Program-made: the position numbers and the translations under genes
In this document: in pieces, positions 10,410-18,820 of the stretch
Layout: each line of letters opens with the position of its first letter
How positions within the stretch are numbered: position 1 is the first letter of the stretch
Source: Telluribacter humicola
Lineage (GTDB): Bacteria > Bacteroidota > Bacteroidia > Cytophagales > Spirosomataceae
Assembly: GCF_017355935.1 (NCBI RefSeq)
Contig: NZ_JAFIQT010000007.1
Coordinates: 124,001-188,000, forward strand
Direction: 5' to 3'
Length of the DNA: 64,000 nt
Notes under the pieces: generated by a model
The model's database searches: none
The model's input: the letters and a program-made list of their open reading frames with translations, nothing else
Told to the model about the DNA's origin: nothing

Positions 10410-10907
10410 ATGAATATATATAAATTAAAATCAGTAGCTGCTCTCTTCCTGGTGCTATGGCTGGCCGGCTGTTCGGAAAGTATAGAACCGAAGCCTCTAA
10501 CTTATACACAGTTGCTAACTGGTACGGATAAAAAGGCCTGGACGCTTACTTCTTTCCAGATCATCGACGAAGGAGAAGAGTCTAATGTCATTCCGGCCCG
10601 AAACCTGTTTAACAATACCTGTGAAGCTGATGACCAGTACATTTTCTATGCGAACAGCGAACGCAGATATGAGTATGTCAATGGCCCGACCAAATGCTCG
10701 TCCAATGAGCCGGATGTACTACTTACTGACCAGTGGACGTTTACCAATGCCAACGCTACCCTGGAGTTTGTATTTCCGGTCCTTGTTGGAAATGCCCGGC
10801 TACCCTTTATTGTCAAAACGTTGACTAATACCAATATGACCCTGGAAATCTATCTGGGTGAACTGGATGCGAGCTATCGCTTCATGTTTACTTCCGCAAC
10901 CAAATAG
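10410..10907 (+). CDS. Lipocalin-like lipoprotein of the second SusCD unit
   Basis: A 165-aa protein with a lipoprotein signal (LWLAGCSES). The mature part carries KKAWTLTSFQI near the start and alternating beta strands, resembling the lipocalin-like domain found in Bacteroidota surface lipoproteins. No catalytic motif is visible. It lies 51 bases after the Calx-beta-like lipoprotein and 50 bases before the M43 protease, so it probably shares their transcript. The function is not known. Confidence 0.7.
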   Translation: MNIYKLKSVAALFLVLWLAGCSESIEPKPLTYTQLLTGTDKKAWTLTSFQIIDEGEESNVIPARNLFNNTCEADDQYIFYANSERRYEYVNGPTKCSSNEPDVLLTDQWTFTNANATLEFVFPVLVGNARLPFIVKTLTNTNMTLEIYLGELDASYRFMFTSATK

Positions 10908-10957
10908 AACAGCCAGCCAATCCGAATATGTAAGTACTATACTCTATCCGAAGGTCC

Positions 10958-13345
10958 ATGAATCGTTTTTACGCATACCTTACCTACTTTTTTACTTTAC
11001 TTGTATCAGTTCAGGCGGCCGTAGCCCAACAGGGTAATCACCAGCATGATGATCACTGTGCTACCATGCAGATGGATAGTCTGCTCAGGACTAAATATCC
11101 TCAAATGGGCTCTATGCAAGACTTTGAGCGCGTCCTGCAGCATAAGATCGCTGAGCGTAAAGAGCTTGAAAAACTAGGGCGAGTGACTGACGAAGTACTT
11201 ACTATTCCTATCATCGTACATATTGTTCATAATGGCGAAGCCGTAGGACAGGGTCGTAACCTGAGCACGGCCCGGGTACAGGCGCAGATTGAGACACTCA
11301 ACGAAGACTTCCGGCGCATACCCGGTACCCCCGGCTTCAATACTGATCCCCGCGGAGCGGATATCGAAATTGATTTCTGTCTGTCCCGCCTTGATCAGCA
11401 GGGCCGGGTCATGACCGAACGGGGTATCAACCGGATCAACGGTGCGCGGGCCAACTGGACCCGTGATGATATTGAGAATATCCTGAAGCCAACATCCATC
11501 TGGGACCCGGACCGATACTTTAATATCTGGGTAGTTGATTTTGCTCCCTCGGAGTCACTGGTGGGTTACGCTCAATTCCCCAGTCAGTCGGGGCTATCGG
11601 GTATTCCCAATTCCAGCCCACGCAATACCGACGGGGTTGTAGTACGCTACCAGTCATTTGGAAATACATTGAAAGGCAACTTTGGTAATATGCCTGCCCC
11701 CTATAATCAGGGACGCACACTCACCCACGAAACCGGCCACTGGCTGGGCCTTCGCCATATCTGGGGAGATGCTAACTGCGGCAACGACTTTGTAGATGAT
11801 ACCCCTCCCCAGGCCAGCGAAAGCCGGGGATGTCCCGTAGGCCGGGTAAGTTGCGGTAACGTCAATATGGTCCAGAACTACATGGATTATTCTGACGATG
11901 CCTGTATGAATATATTTACACAGGATCAGAAACGGAGGATGCGGGCCGTCATGGAGATGAGCCCCCGGCGTAATACCCTGACCCGCTCAAATCTTTGTGG
12001 TGACCTGGTAGCCGGTCCGCCACGTGCCAACTTCCGGGCCGAGACCCAGCAAATCCTACTGGGCGGACAGGTGCAGTTCTATGACCTTTCAATCAACTTC
12101 CCTACCAGTTGGGAGTGGACATTTGAGGGAGGTACTCCCGTTACTACCAATGTCCAGAACCCTATCGTTACCTACAACCAGCCGGGGCGTTTCCGGGTGA
12201 AACTGGTAGTACGTAACTCCCTGGGTGTCGACAGTCTGATCAGAGAAAACTATATAGAGGTACTGAATGTAGGTCTCTGTGCTGAACTGACGAACTTCTC
12301 CGGTACTCCTACCCTCATACGTGATACTACCAACATAGGATACGTATCGGGACATAACGGACGCCTGGTCAGAGCTATTTCCGAAAAGTTTGATAACCAG
12401 CTTGGCTATACCACCATGACCAGTGCCTCGATACGATTTGGACGAGCCTTCGCTAAAGATGGAGCCGATACCGAAGAGACCGTCACAGTAGTTGTATGGA
12501 ATGCCCGGGGCTTCCAGGGAGGTCCGGGAGCTGTACTGGAAGAGAAAGAGGTACCACTACGTCAGATTTTAGAAGATGTAGCCAATAATCGTCCTACTGA
12601 AATAGGCTTTGACCGTCCGGTACCTTTGTTCGGGCTTGGCTATCATGTAGGGGTACAATTTGACTACGATGGTGACTCTGTGGCAGTCATTACTACGCGC
12701 AACGGAGAGTCGATACGCGGTACATCATGGGAGCAGTCGGCAGAGGGTGAGTGGGACTTGTTCCTGCGCCGTACGGGTCTAAACATAGCGCATGATATTA
12801 CAGCCCGGGTAGGTATGAAACCTTCGGTGCAGGTAGCAGCATCTGCGCAGTTTGTAAATCCCGGAGAAACCGTCACTTTGCAGGCTCGCGGAGCCAGTAT
12901 CTATAACTGGGCACCAGCCAACAACCTAAATACAACCATTGGACCTCAGGTAACGGTCCGGCCAACCCAGACCACCACCTACTACGTAAAAGGAGGCGGA
13001 GCGGATGTCTGCGTGGATAGTGCGGCGGTAACGCTGTACGTACGGACCAATCAGCCGGTACTGGGTAACGAACCTACGCCTGATAACCTGTTTGGCAAAA
13101 CGGTTGAAGTAAGCCCTAACCCCAGCGATGGATTGATGTCCCTGACAATGAAGAACGGGCTACGGGGCGATGTACAGGTAACCCTCTACAACCTGGCTGG
13201 TGTAGCTATGATCCAGCGAAAGTTCCGGAAGGATGCCGAGTCTGCGGAATATCCGATGGATATCCGGTTGCTCCCTTCGGGTACCTATATAGTAGAAGTA
13301 ATACTGGGCGAGGTAACGACCCGAAAAAGAATAGTGAAGTTCTAG
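10958..13345 (+). CDS. Secreted M43-family zinc metalloprotease with PKD and T9SS sorting domains
   Basis: A 795-aa exported protein. The signal peptide ends at AVAQQ. The M43 catalytic domain has HETGHWLGLRH at about residues 257-267 (HExxHxxGxxH; His ligands and Glu base) and a downstream NYMDYSDDACMN methionine turn, as in pappalysin-type proteases. A PKD-like domain follows (SWEWTFEGGTP ... RFRVKLVV), then beta-rich modules. The end (VEVSPNPSDG ... RKRIVKF) is a T9SS type-A C-terminal sorting domain, so the enzyme should be surface-attached or released by T9SS. Last gene of the SusCD unit: it may generate peptides for the transporter (inference). Confidence 0.9.
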   Translation: MNRFYAYLTYFFTLLVSVQAAVAQQGNHQHDDHCATMQMDSLLRTKYPQMGSMQDFERVLQHKIAERKELEKLGRVTDEVLTIPIIVHIVHNGEAVGQGRNLSTARVQAQIETLNEDFRRIPGTPGFNTDPRGADIEIDFCLSRLDQQGRVMTERGINRINGARANWTRDDIENILKPTSIWDPDRYFNIWVVDFAPSESLVGYAQFPSQSGLSGIPNSSPRNTDGVVVRYQSFGNTLKGNFGNMPAPYNQGRTLTHETGHWLGLRHIWGDANCGNDFVDDTPPQASESRGCPVGRVSCGNVNMVQNYMDYSDDACMNIFTQDQKRRMRAVMEMSPRRNTLTRSNLCGDLVAGPPRANFRAETQQILLGGQVQFYDLSINFPTSWEWTFEGGTPVTTNVQNPIVTYNQPGRFRVKLVVRNSLGVDSLIRENYIEVLNVGLCAELTNFSGTPTLIRDTTNIGYVSGHNGRLVRAISEKFDNQLGYTTMTSASIRFGRAFAKDGADTEETVTVVVWNARGFQGGPGAVLEEKEVPLRQILEDVANNRPTEIGFDRPVPLFGLGYHVGVQFDYDGDSVAVITTRNGESIRGTSWEQSAEGEWDLFLRRTGLNIAHDITARVGMKPSVQVAASAQFVNPGETVTLQARGASIYNWAPANNLNTTIGPQVTVRPTQTTTYYVKGGGADVCVDSAAVTLYVRTNQPVLGNEPTPDNLFGKTVEVSPNPSDGLMSLTMKNGLRGDVQVTLYNLAGVAMIQRKFRKDAESAEYPMDIRLLPSGTYIVEVILGEVTTRKRIVKF

Positions 13346-13384
13346 GCCACTTCACCATCAGGAGCAGGTACAGCTACCTGCGGT

Positions 13385-13430
13385 AAAACCCCATGCGGAT
13401 GATCTGTTCGTATCATCCGCATGGGGTTTT
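13385..13430. terminator. Bidirectional terminator between the SusCD/protease unit and the nitrate regulator
   Basis: Perfect 19-bp stem (13385-13403 with 13412-13430) and an 8-nt loop, with A4 on one side and T4 on the other. It lies between convergent genes. Confidence 0.9.
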
Positions 13431-13454
13431 GCTTTATAGGAATCTTGTATCTGC

Positions 13455-14123
13455 CTACGCCTGCTCCCGTAAAGCGATACTTACCAGCTCAGCGGTGTTC
13501 TTGACGCGGGCTTTCCGGATAATACTGGCACGCTGGTTGGCTACAGTATGCGGACTTACATCAAAACGCTCGGCTATTTCCTTGCTACTCATCCCTTCGG
13601 TCAGGCACTGCAGGATCTGGTACTCACGGGGCGTAATCTTGTTCCAGATGGATGCGGTGCTGGTACCTATACCCGTTTCGGTCTGCCGGTAAGCATTTTT
13701 GGGTACTACCAGATTCCGGATAATGACCGAAGATGCATTCGGTGGGTAGTACAGTTCACCAGCCGCCACGGCACGTACCGCCTTCAGTATCTCCTCCTGA
13801 TCAGTATCTTTGAGCAGGTACCCGGCGGCTCCGCTCTGTACGGCATTGAGTATGTAATCTGGATTGTTGTGCATACTAAACACCAGTATCCTTACCTCCG
13901 GATACAGCCGTGACGCTTCGCGGGCTACTTCGATACCCGACATACGGGGCATCGTTATATCCAGCAAAAGCACATCAGGATGTGTAACCGGAATCAGGTC
14001 AATGGCTTCGTCACCATCCGAAGCTTCTCCAACTATTTCAATGTCGGACTCATCTTCCAGCAAATTCAAGATTCCTTTCCTCACTACGGAGTGGTCGTCA
14101 GCGATTAATACTTTAATTGGCAT
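13455..14123 (-). CDS. NarL/LuxR-family response regulator
   Basis: A 222-aa regulator: receiver domain at residues 1-120 with acidic pair DD (9-10), phospho-acceptor D55 in LLLDITMP, conserved K in LLKDTDQEE, and a C-terminal LuxR helix-turn-helix (ITPREYQILQCL ... SSKEIAERFDVSPHTVANQ). It starts 23 bases after the sensor kinase gene, in the nirB-nirD-kinase-regulator order, so it is the likely output of the nitrate/nitrite sensor. DNA targets are unknown; the nirB-cobA divergent region is the obvious candidate. Confidence 0.92.
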   Translation of the reverse strand: MPIKVLIADDHSVVRKGILNLLEDESDIEIVGEASDGDEAIDLIPVTHPDVLLLDITMPRMSGIEVAREASRLYPEVRILVFSMHNNPDYILNAVQSGAAGYLLKDTDQEEILKAVRAVAAGELYYPPNASSVIIRNLVVPKNAYRQTETGIGTSTASIWNKITPREYQILQCLTEGMSSKEIAERFDVSPHTVANQRASIIRKARVKNTAELVSIALREQA

Positions 14124-14146
14124 ACCTGTTGAGATGGAGTGTACTA

Positions 14147-15568
14147 CTATATTATAACTAAGATCTTTGTTCCTTTCCCTGGTCTGGAGCTGAGCTTCAT
14201 CTCACCTCCTAATAAACTGGCCCTTGTGCGCATATTTTCAATGCCACTTCCTATCTGACCTTCCTTTCCATTCTTTCCTATTTCTCTCGGATTGAAGCCT
14301 TTTCCATCGTCTTCAATGCTAAGCGTAATTTTTCCCTTGTATCGTTTGAGCTTTACTTCTATCACCTTGGCTCTGGCATGCTTTACCGCATTATGCAGAG
14401 CTTCCTGTACGATCCGGTACAAACCGATTTCGGCAGCAGGGGGGAGTCGTTTATCTTCCCCTGAACCTTCAAAATAGATCTCAAGGCCCGACGAGCGCGC
14501 CACCTGATCGGAGAGCAGTTGCAACCCGGCCTCCAGCCCGAAGTCACTCAGTACCGATGGCATCAGGTTAAACGACACCTGCCGGGTGGTCTGGATGGTC
14601 TCCTGAATCAGCTCGCGCAGGTCTTCGAATCGCTTGCGCTGTTTTTCTTCCGGAAAAGGCACCTGTTTCAGCTTCTCAGCGTGTAATTTTACTCCGGTTA
14701 GCATCTGCCCTATGCCGTCGTGCAGCTCACGCGCAAAGCGCCTTCGCTCCTCTTCCTGGCCTTCCAGTAAGGCTGCCGACCTGATCTTTTCCCTGGCTGC
14801 CTGCAGCTGGTACTTCTCTTCGGTCATTCGCAGGAGTTCCTCCTGAGTGGCTACCAGCTCACGATTGGTAGCCGCCAGCCGTTCATTGGTCTGCCGCAGA
14901 TCCTCCTCTGAGCGGGTAAGCATCTGGATCACCTTCTGGGTGTACTTTACCACCGGCCTGAATATGAAAATCCCTTCTACCAGCAGAATCAGCAGTGTCC
15001 CCAGCCCCAGTAGCCACTCCATGCGCTCGAGGTATATGACCCGGGCAAGACTTTCAGCATCGAACTGAAATACGATCTGATCCATCTGGTGCAAGAAGGC
15101 TGGCTCCTGCGCCAGCACCACCCGTAACGCCTCTGCCCGGTCCTGAGCAGGTACCTGTGGATTATTTATACGTCTGAATCCATTATAAATGGACTGAAAC
15201 ACAGGCTCGAGCTGAACGAACATGCTATCCAGCCGGTCGCTTTTACGCACGATGTACGTCTTTTCCATCCGCAGCAGCCCATTCCGCAACTGCTCATGAT
15301 TCTGATGCCACGTATGGAGTACCGAATCAAAATCAGCCCTGTCGGCATGGGTCATTTGTTGCGTATGTAGCAGTGACAGCTTGGTCAGTTGCTGACTCAG
15401 CATGCGCTGCCGCCCCGCTACGTTGACAACTCTACCGTCGTCATTAAGATCTTCCAGCGTGCGCCTCACCAGTAGCAGTCCGCCTACGGTCAGTAGCGCT
15501 ACCATCAGTAGCGCTACTACGTAAAAGCGGGTAAGCCGGCGGGCAACCTGACGATCCAGTTGATCCAT
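14147..15568 (-). CDS. NarX/PilJ-like nitrate-type sensor histidine kinase
   Basis: A 473-aa membrane kinase: TM1 about 14-36, an external domain 37-183, TM2 about 184-205, a coiled coil 215-265, a HisKA_3 dimerisation domain with H283 (RFARELHDGIGQ) and an HATPase domain (LHNAVKHA, DDGKGF, GSGIENM). The segment after TM1, VNVAGRQRMLSQQ (about 48-60), is the PilJ/NarX-type motif; in NarX and NarQ the equivalent P-box binds nitrate. It lies 5 bases after nirD and 23 bases before its regulator. Sensing of nitrate or nitrite is inferred from the domain plus the operon. Confidence 0.88.
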   Translation of the reverse strand: MDQLDRQVARRLTRFYVVALLMVALLTVGGLLLVRRTLEDLNDDGRVVNVAGRQRMLSQQLTKLSLLHTQQMTHADRADFDSVLHTWHQNHEQLRNGLLRMEKTYIVRKSDRLDSMFVQLEPVFQSIYNGFRRINNPQVPAQDRAEALRVVLAQEPAFLHQMDQIVFQFDAESLARVIYLERMEWLLGLGTLLILLVEGIFIFRPVVKYTQKVIQMLTRSEEDLRQTNERLAATNRELVATQEELLRMTEEKYQLQAAREKIRSAALLEGQEEERRRFARELHDGIGQMLTGVKLHAEKLKQVPFPEEKQRKRFEDLRELIQETIQTTRQVSFNLMPSVLSDFGLEAGLQLLSDQVARSSGLEIYFEGSGEDKRLPPAAEIGLYRIVQEALHNAVKHARAKVIEVKLKRYKGKITLSIEDDGKGFNPREIGKNGKEGQIGSGIENMRTRASLLGGEMKLSSRPGKGTKILVII

Positions 15569-15573
15569 TAGTC

Positions 15574-15927
15574 CTATATTCCTATGTACACCAGCCCGTC
15601 CTTTACCAGTATGGGATAGGTCTTGATCTTATACTCTTCCCCGCTCAGGCATGAGCCATCTTTCAGGGAGAATGTTTTTTTATGAAAAGGACAGGCTACC
15701 TTGGGCTCCCCCTGCTGGCTCCCGATCATGCCCCGCGACAGCGCCATCTGCTGGCGGTGCGGGCATTCGTTATCAGTGGCGTACCACTCGCCCCGGCGGG
15801 TAAAGTGGAAGATGGCAATCTGCTTGCCTTCTATAAGGGCACAGGCTCCTCCCTCTTCGGGTACATCGCTTTGGTGGCAGGCCAAGTGCCAGGTAATTCT
15901 ATCTTTTTTATCAGCTATCAGTTCCAT
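15574..15927 (-). CDS. nirD: Nitrite reductase small subunit, NirD Rieske-like protein
   Basis: A 117-aa cytoplasmic Rieske-fold protein with CPHRQQ and CPFHKK, the two Cys-x-His pairs of a [2Fe-2S] centre, so unlike the enterobacterial NirD type it appears able to bind a cluster. It lies 94 bases after nirB and 5 bases before the sensor kinase, all on the minus strand. The expected role is as small subunit of the NADH-dependent siroheme nitrite reductase that makes ammonium. Confidence 0.92.
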   Translation of the reverse strand: MELIADKKDRITWHLACHQSDVPEEGGACALIEGKQIAIFHFTRRGEWYATDNECPHRQQMALSRGMIGSQQGEPKVACPFHKKTFSLKDGSCLSGEEYKIKTYPILVKDGLVYIGI

Positions 15928-16021
15928 ATGAATAAACTTGTTAGGTTTTAGCAGTTAGGTAGTAGCTCTACTTAGTGTTCCCTCTCCACTTTTCATTATT
16001 CATTCTACATTCTTCATTAAG

Positions 16022-18541
16022 TTACACCCACTCCTTGGCACGCTTCTGATCGCGCAGTGAGTCGAACTCGACAGTTGGGTCCTTCGCTTCGGGGGCATTG
16101 ACAAAGTGGTTGAAACGCTTCCGCAGTTCCGGGTTATCTACTACCTCTTTCCACTCGCACTTGAAGTTGTTAACCAGAGTCTGCATTTCCTGCTCGAGCT
16201 CCTCGCCTATTCCGAGTACATCGTCTACGACTACCGCTTTGAGGTAGCTCATCCCACCTTCTATCTTATTGAGCCAGGTAGCGGTACGGGTCAGCGGATC
16301 GGCGGTTTTGATGTAGAACATCAGGAAGCGGTCTATGTAGCGGATACAGGTTTCCTTATCCACATCGGTTGCCAGCAGTTGGGCGTGCTGGGGCTTGGAG
16401 CCACCGTTACCGCACACGTACAGGTTCCAGCCTTTCTCGGTAGCGATGATACCAAAGTCCTTGCTCTGCGCTTCGGCACACTCGCGAATACATCCTGAGA
16501 CCGCCGATTTCAATTTATGGGGAGCACGAAGACCCTTGTAACGCTCTTCTACCTCAATGGCGAACGAGACTGAATCCTGCACACCAAAGCGGCACCAGGT
16601 AGAGCCTACGCAACTCTTGACGGTACGCAGCGCCTTACCATAGGCGTGCCCACTCTCGAATCCAGCCGCGATAAGCTCTTCCCAGATCCTGGGCAGGTCG
16701 CTCACGTGTGCACCGAACAGGTCTATCCGCTGTCCGCCGGTGATCTTGGTATAGAGACCGTATCTTTTGGCTACTTCACCTATTACGATCAGTTTGTCAG
16801 GGGTAATTTCTCCACCGGGTATACGGGGTACTACCGAGTAGGTACCTCCCTTCTGGATATTGGCCAGGTAGCGGTCGTTGGAGTCCTGGATGGTTGCACG
16901 GCCCTTTTCCAGTACGTTTTCGTTCCAGAGGCTGGCCAGGATAGAGGCCACCAGTGGTTTACAGGTTTCGCAACCATCATCTTTACCCAGGCCTTCCACG
17001 ACTTCATTGAAGGTCCGGTAGCCGTTCATCTTCACCATATCCAGCAGCTCCTGACGGGTGTAATCAAAGTGCTCACAGATGATGTTGCGTATGTACAGCC
17101 CCTGCTGCTTCATGGTACCCTGTATCAAGTCCTTGACCAGCGGAGCACACCCACCACAGCCGGTACAAGCCTTTGTAGCTTTTTTCAGGCTATCTATGGT
17201 CGTATGATTGTTCTCGGTGATTTCGTGGCAGATCATGCCCTTGGTCAACGCCTCGCACGAGCAGATCAGGGCATCGTCGGGCAGTGACATTACACCGGCA
17301 CCGGCCTCTTCTCCTCCGCGTGAACCCAGGATCAGGTCTTCGGGATCGGGCGGGAGTACAGTTTTGTTCTTACAGGTTTGCAGCAGCATGTTATACTGCT
17401 CCGCATCCCCTACCAGTACACCTCCCAGTAGCTCCTTGCCATCGGGTGTTACATTGATACGCTTATATATACCTTTGGCTTTGTTCTCATAGGTAATAGT
17501 ACGGCAGGCAGGCTCTTCCACAAACGGATCACCAAAGCTGGCTACATCTACACCGATCAGTTTCAGCTTCGTTGACATATCGTAGGGCTTAAACTCCTTC
17601 TCTTCGCCCGTCAGGCGAGCCGCTACTACATCGGCCATTTCGTAGCCCGGCGCTATCAGGCCGTAAATCATCTGATGCGCCAGAGCACACTCTCCAATGG
17701 CAAAAATGGCCGGATCGGAGGTTTGCATGAAGTTATCGACCACTATACCTCCGCGCGGGTGGGTTTCCAGGCCGGCCGCCTTAGCCACTTCATCACGTGG
17801 ACGGATACCCGCCGATATTACCAGCATATCGACATCCAGTACAGTACCATCGGCAAACTGCATACCTTCGATGGCATCGCCACCCACGATCTGTTGAGTA
17901 ATTTTGGAAAGATGTATGTTGAGGCCCAGTGATTCGAGCTGGCGCTGCAGGATACCCGAACCGGCTTCATCGATCTGCCGGGGCATCAGCCTGGGGGCAA
18001 ACTCTACGACATGAGCCTCTTCCAGACCCAGATCCAGCAGGGCCTTAGCGGCCTCCAGACCTAGTAGTCCACCACCCAGCACAGCACCACGGCGTGCTTT
18101 CCGGGCATGTGACTGAATCAGATCCAGGTCTTCTATAGTACGGTACACAAATACGCCTTCTTTCTCCACCCCGTTGATGGCGGGTACAAAGGCCCCCGAG
18201 CCGGTAGCCAGTACCAAATAGTCATAAGGTACTATAAGTCCATGATGCGAGCGGACCTCCTTACGCTGGCGGTCGATCTCAACTACCGGGTCTGAAAGGT
18301 ACAGCCTGATACCGTTTTCGGTATACCAGCCTGTTGGCGCCATCTGCAGCTCATCAGCAGTCTTCCCTGCTATGTATTCGCTCAGATGTACACGATCATA
18401 GGCAGCACGAGGCTCCTCACCAAAAACCGTCAGCTCAAATCCCTGATCATTTTTAGCCTTGGCTAGTAGCTTTTCACAGAATTTGTAGCCTACCATCCCG
18501 TTGCCTACTACGACAATCCGTTTGTTTGTGTTTGCGCTCAT
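16022..18541 (-). CDS. nirB: Assimilatory nitrite reductase [NAD(P)H] large subunit NirB
   Basis: 839 aa, the usual NirB length. An N-terminal FAD domain (VVVGNGMVGYKFCE) and NADH-binding motif (AVLGGGLLGLEAAKALL) are followed by a BFD-like [2Fe-2S] domain (ICSCEALTKG ... KACTGCGGC, about 425-480), a second Cys-rich segment (ETCKPL), and the siroheme reductase part: GGQRIDLFG, CVGSTWC (C-x5-C) and CIREC (C-x3-C) binding the siroheme-[4Fe-4S] centre. It reduces nitrite to ammonium in the cytoplasm. First gene of the minus-strand nirBD-sensor-regulator operon, divergent from cobA, whose product helps make its siroheme. Confidence 0.96.
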   Translation of the reverse strand: MSANTNKRIVVVGNGMVGYKFCEKLLAKAKNDQGFELTVFGEEPRAAYDRVHLSEYIAGKTADELQMAPTGWYTENGIRLYLSDPVVEIDRQRKEVRSHHGLIVPYDYLVLATGSGAFVPAINGVEKEGVFVYRTIEDLDLIQSHARKARRGAVLGGGLLGLEAAKALLDLGLEEAHVVEFAPRLMPRQIDEAGSGILQRQLESLGLNIHLSKITQQIVGGDAIEGMQFADGTVLDVDMLVISAGIRPRDEVAKAAGLETHPRGGIVVDNFMQTSDPAIFAIGECALAHQMIYGLIAPGYEMADVVAARLTGEEKEFKPYDMSTKLKLIGVDVASFGDPFVEEPACRTITYENKAKGIYKRINVTPDGKELLGGVLVGDAEQYNMLLQTCKNKTVLPPDPEDLILGSRGGEEAGAGVMSLPDDALICSCEALTKGMICHEITENNHTTIDSLKKATKACTGCGGCAPLVKDLIQGTMKQQGLYIRNIICEHFDYTRQELLDMVKMNGYRTFNEVVEGLGKDDGCETCKPLVASILASLWNENVLEKGRATIQDSNDRYLANIQKGGTYSVVPRIPGGEITPDKLIVIGEVAKRYGLYTKITGGQRIDLFGAHVSDLPRIWEELIAAGFESGHAYGKALRTVKSCVGSTWCRFGVQDSVSFAIEVEERYKGLRAPHKLKSAVSGCIRECAEAQSKDFGIIATEKGWNLYVCGNGGSKPQHAQLLATDVDKETCIRYIDRFLMFYIKTADPLTRTATWLNKIEGGMSYLKAVVVDDVLGIGEELEQEMQTLVNNFKCEWKEVVDNPELRKRFNHFVNAPEAKDPTVEFDSLRDQKRAKEWV

Positions 18542-18557
18542 AGTTACTAATAACTAT
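18540..18557. promoter_or_regulatory. Short dyad overlapping the nirB start codon
   Basis: Inverted repeat ATAGTTA-ctaa-TAACTAT, with one arm over the nirB start codon. It could be a repressor site or an mRNA hairpin hiding the start; it is AT-rich and may be chance. Confidence 0.35.
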
Positions 18558-18604
18558 TAAAGTTGAATAACCCTGTTCTTTTGTTGCACTTTTTCAATAC
18601 AACT

Positions 18605-18627
18605 ATGATTACCCTCCCCGTAATCAT
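18605..18627. promoter_or_regulatory. Operator-like inverted repeat in the nirB-cobA divergent region
   Basis: Perfect 8-bp arms ATGATTAC and GTAATCAT around a 7-nt CCTCCCC spacer. It lies where transcription of nirB would begin if the -7-like element at 18632-18639 is used. It is a candidate binding site for the NarL-type regulator or another nitrogen regulator; no NarL TACYYMT heptamer pair is recognised. Confidence 0.55.
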
Positions 18628-18631
18628 CAAT

Positions 18632-18639
18632 CAAAACTA
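18632..18639 (-). promoter_or_regulatory. Candidate -7 element for nirB
   Basis: Reads TAGTTTTG on the minus strand, matching the Bacteroidota -7 form TAnnTTTG. A TTG lies 14 bases upstream, shorter than the usual 17-23 spacing, so the -33 box is weak. Confidence 0.35.
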
Positions 18640-18675
18640 AATGGTGTTTTTTACAATTCCTAATATTTTATTTCT

Positions 18676-18689
18676 AAAATGATCATTTT
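18676..18689. promoter_or_regulatory. Perfect 14-bp palindrome in the nirB-cobA divergent region
   Basis: AAAATGATCATTTT, between the candidate nirB and cobA promoters (26 bases upstream of the cobA -33 box), a position suited to an activator serving both directions. It shares ATGAT with the dyad at 18605-18627. Confidence 0.5.
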
Positions 18690-18714
18690 TTAAACCTATT
18701 TTTTGGAAATTCTA

Positions 18715-18744
18715 TTGTTTTTTAAAATTACATCCCTAATTTTG
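18715..18744 (+). promoter_or_regulatory. Candidate promoter for the cobA-transporter-nitrate reductase unit
   Basis: TTG at 18715-18717 and TAATTTTG at 18737-18744, 19 bases apart, matching the Bacteroidota TTTG-N17-23-TAnnTTTG form. It predicts a leader of about 70 bases before the cobA ATG. Confidence 0.6.
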
Positions 18745-18820
18745 AACCAACTATTCGGGATAGCAACAAAATACTAACCGTAGTACAATTCTAATATTCA
18801 CTATATAATATAAAGAAGAG

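Noticed and set aside
18605-18627. NarL heptamer (TACYYMT) pair in the nirB-cobA region
   Set aside because: TACCCTC next to the dyad does not fit the heptamer and no 7-2-7 arrangement is seen.
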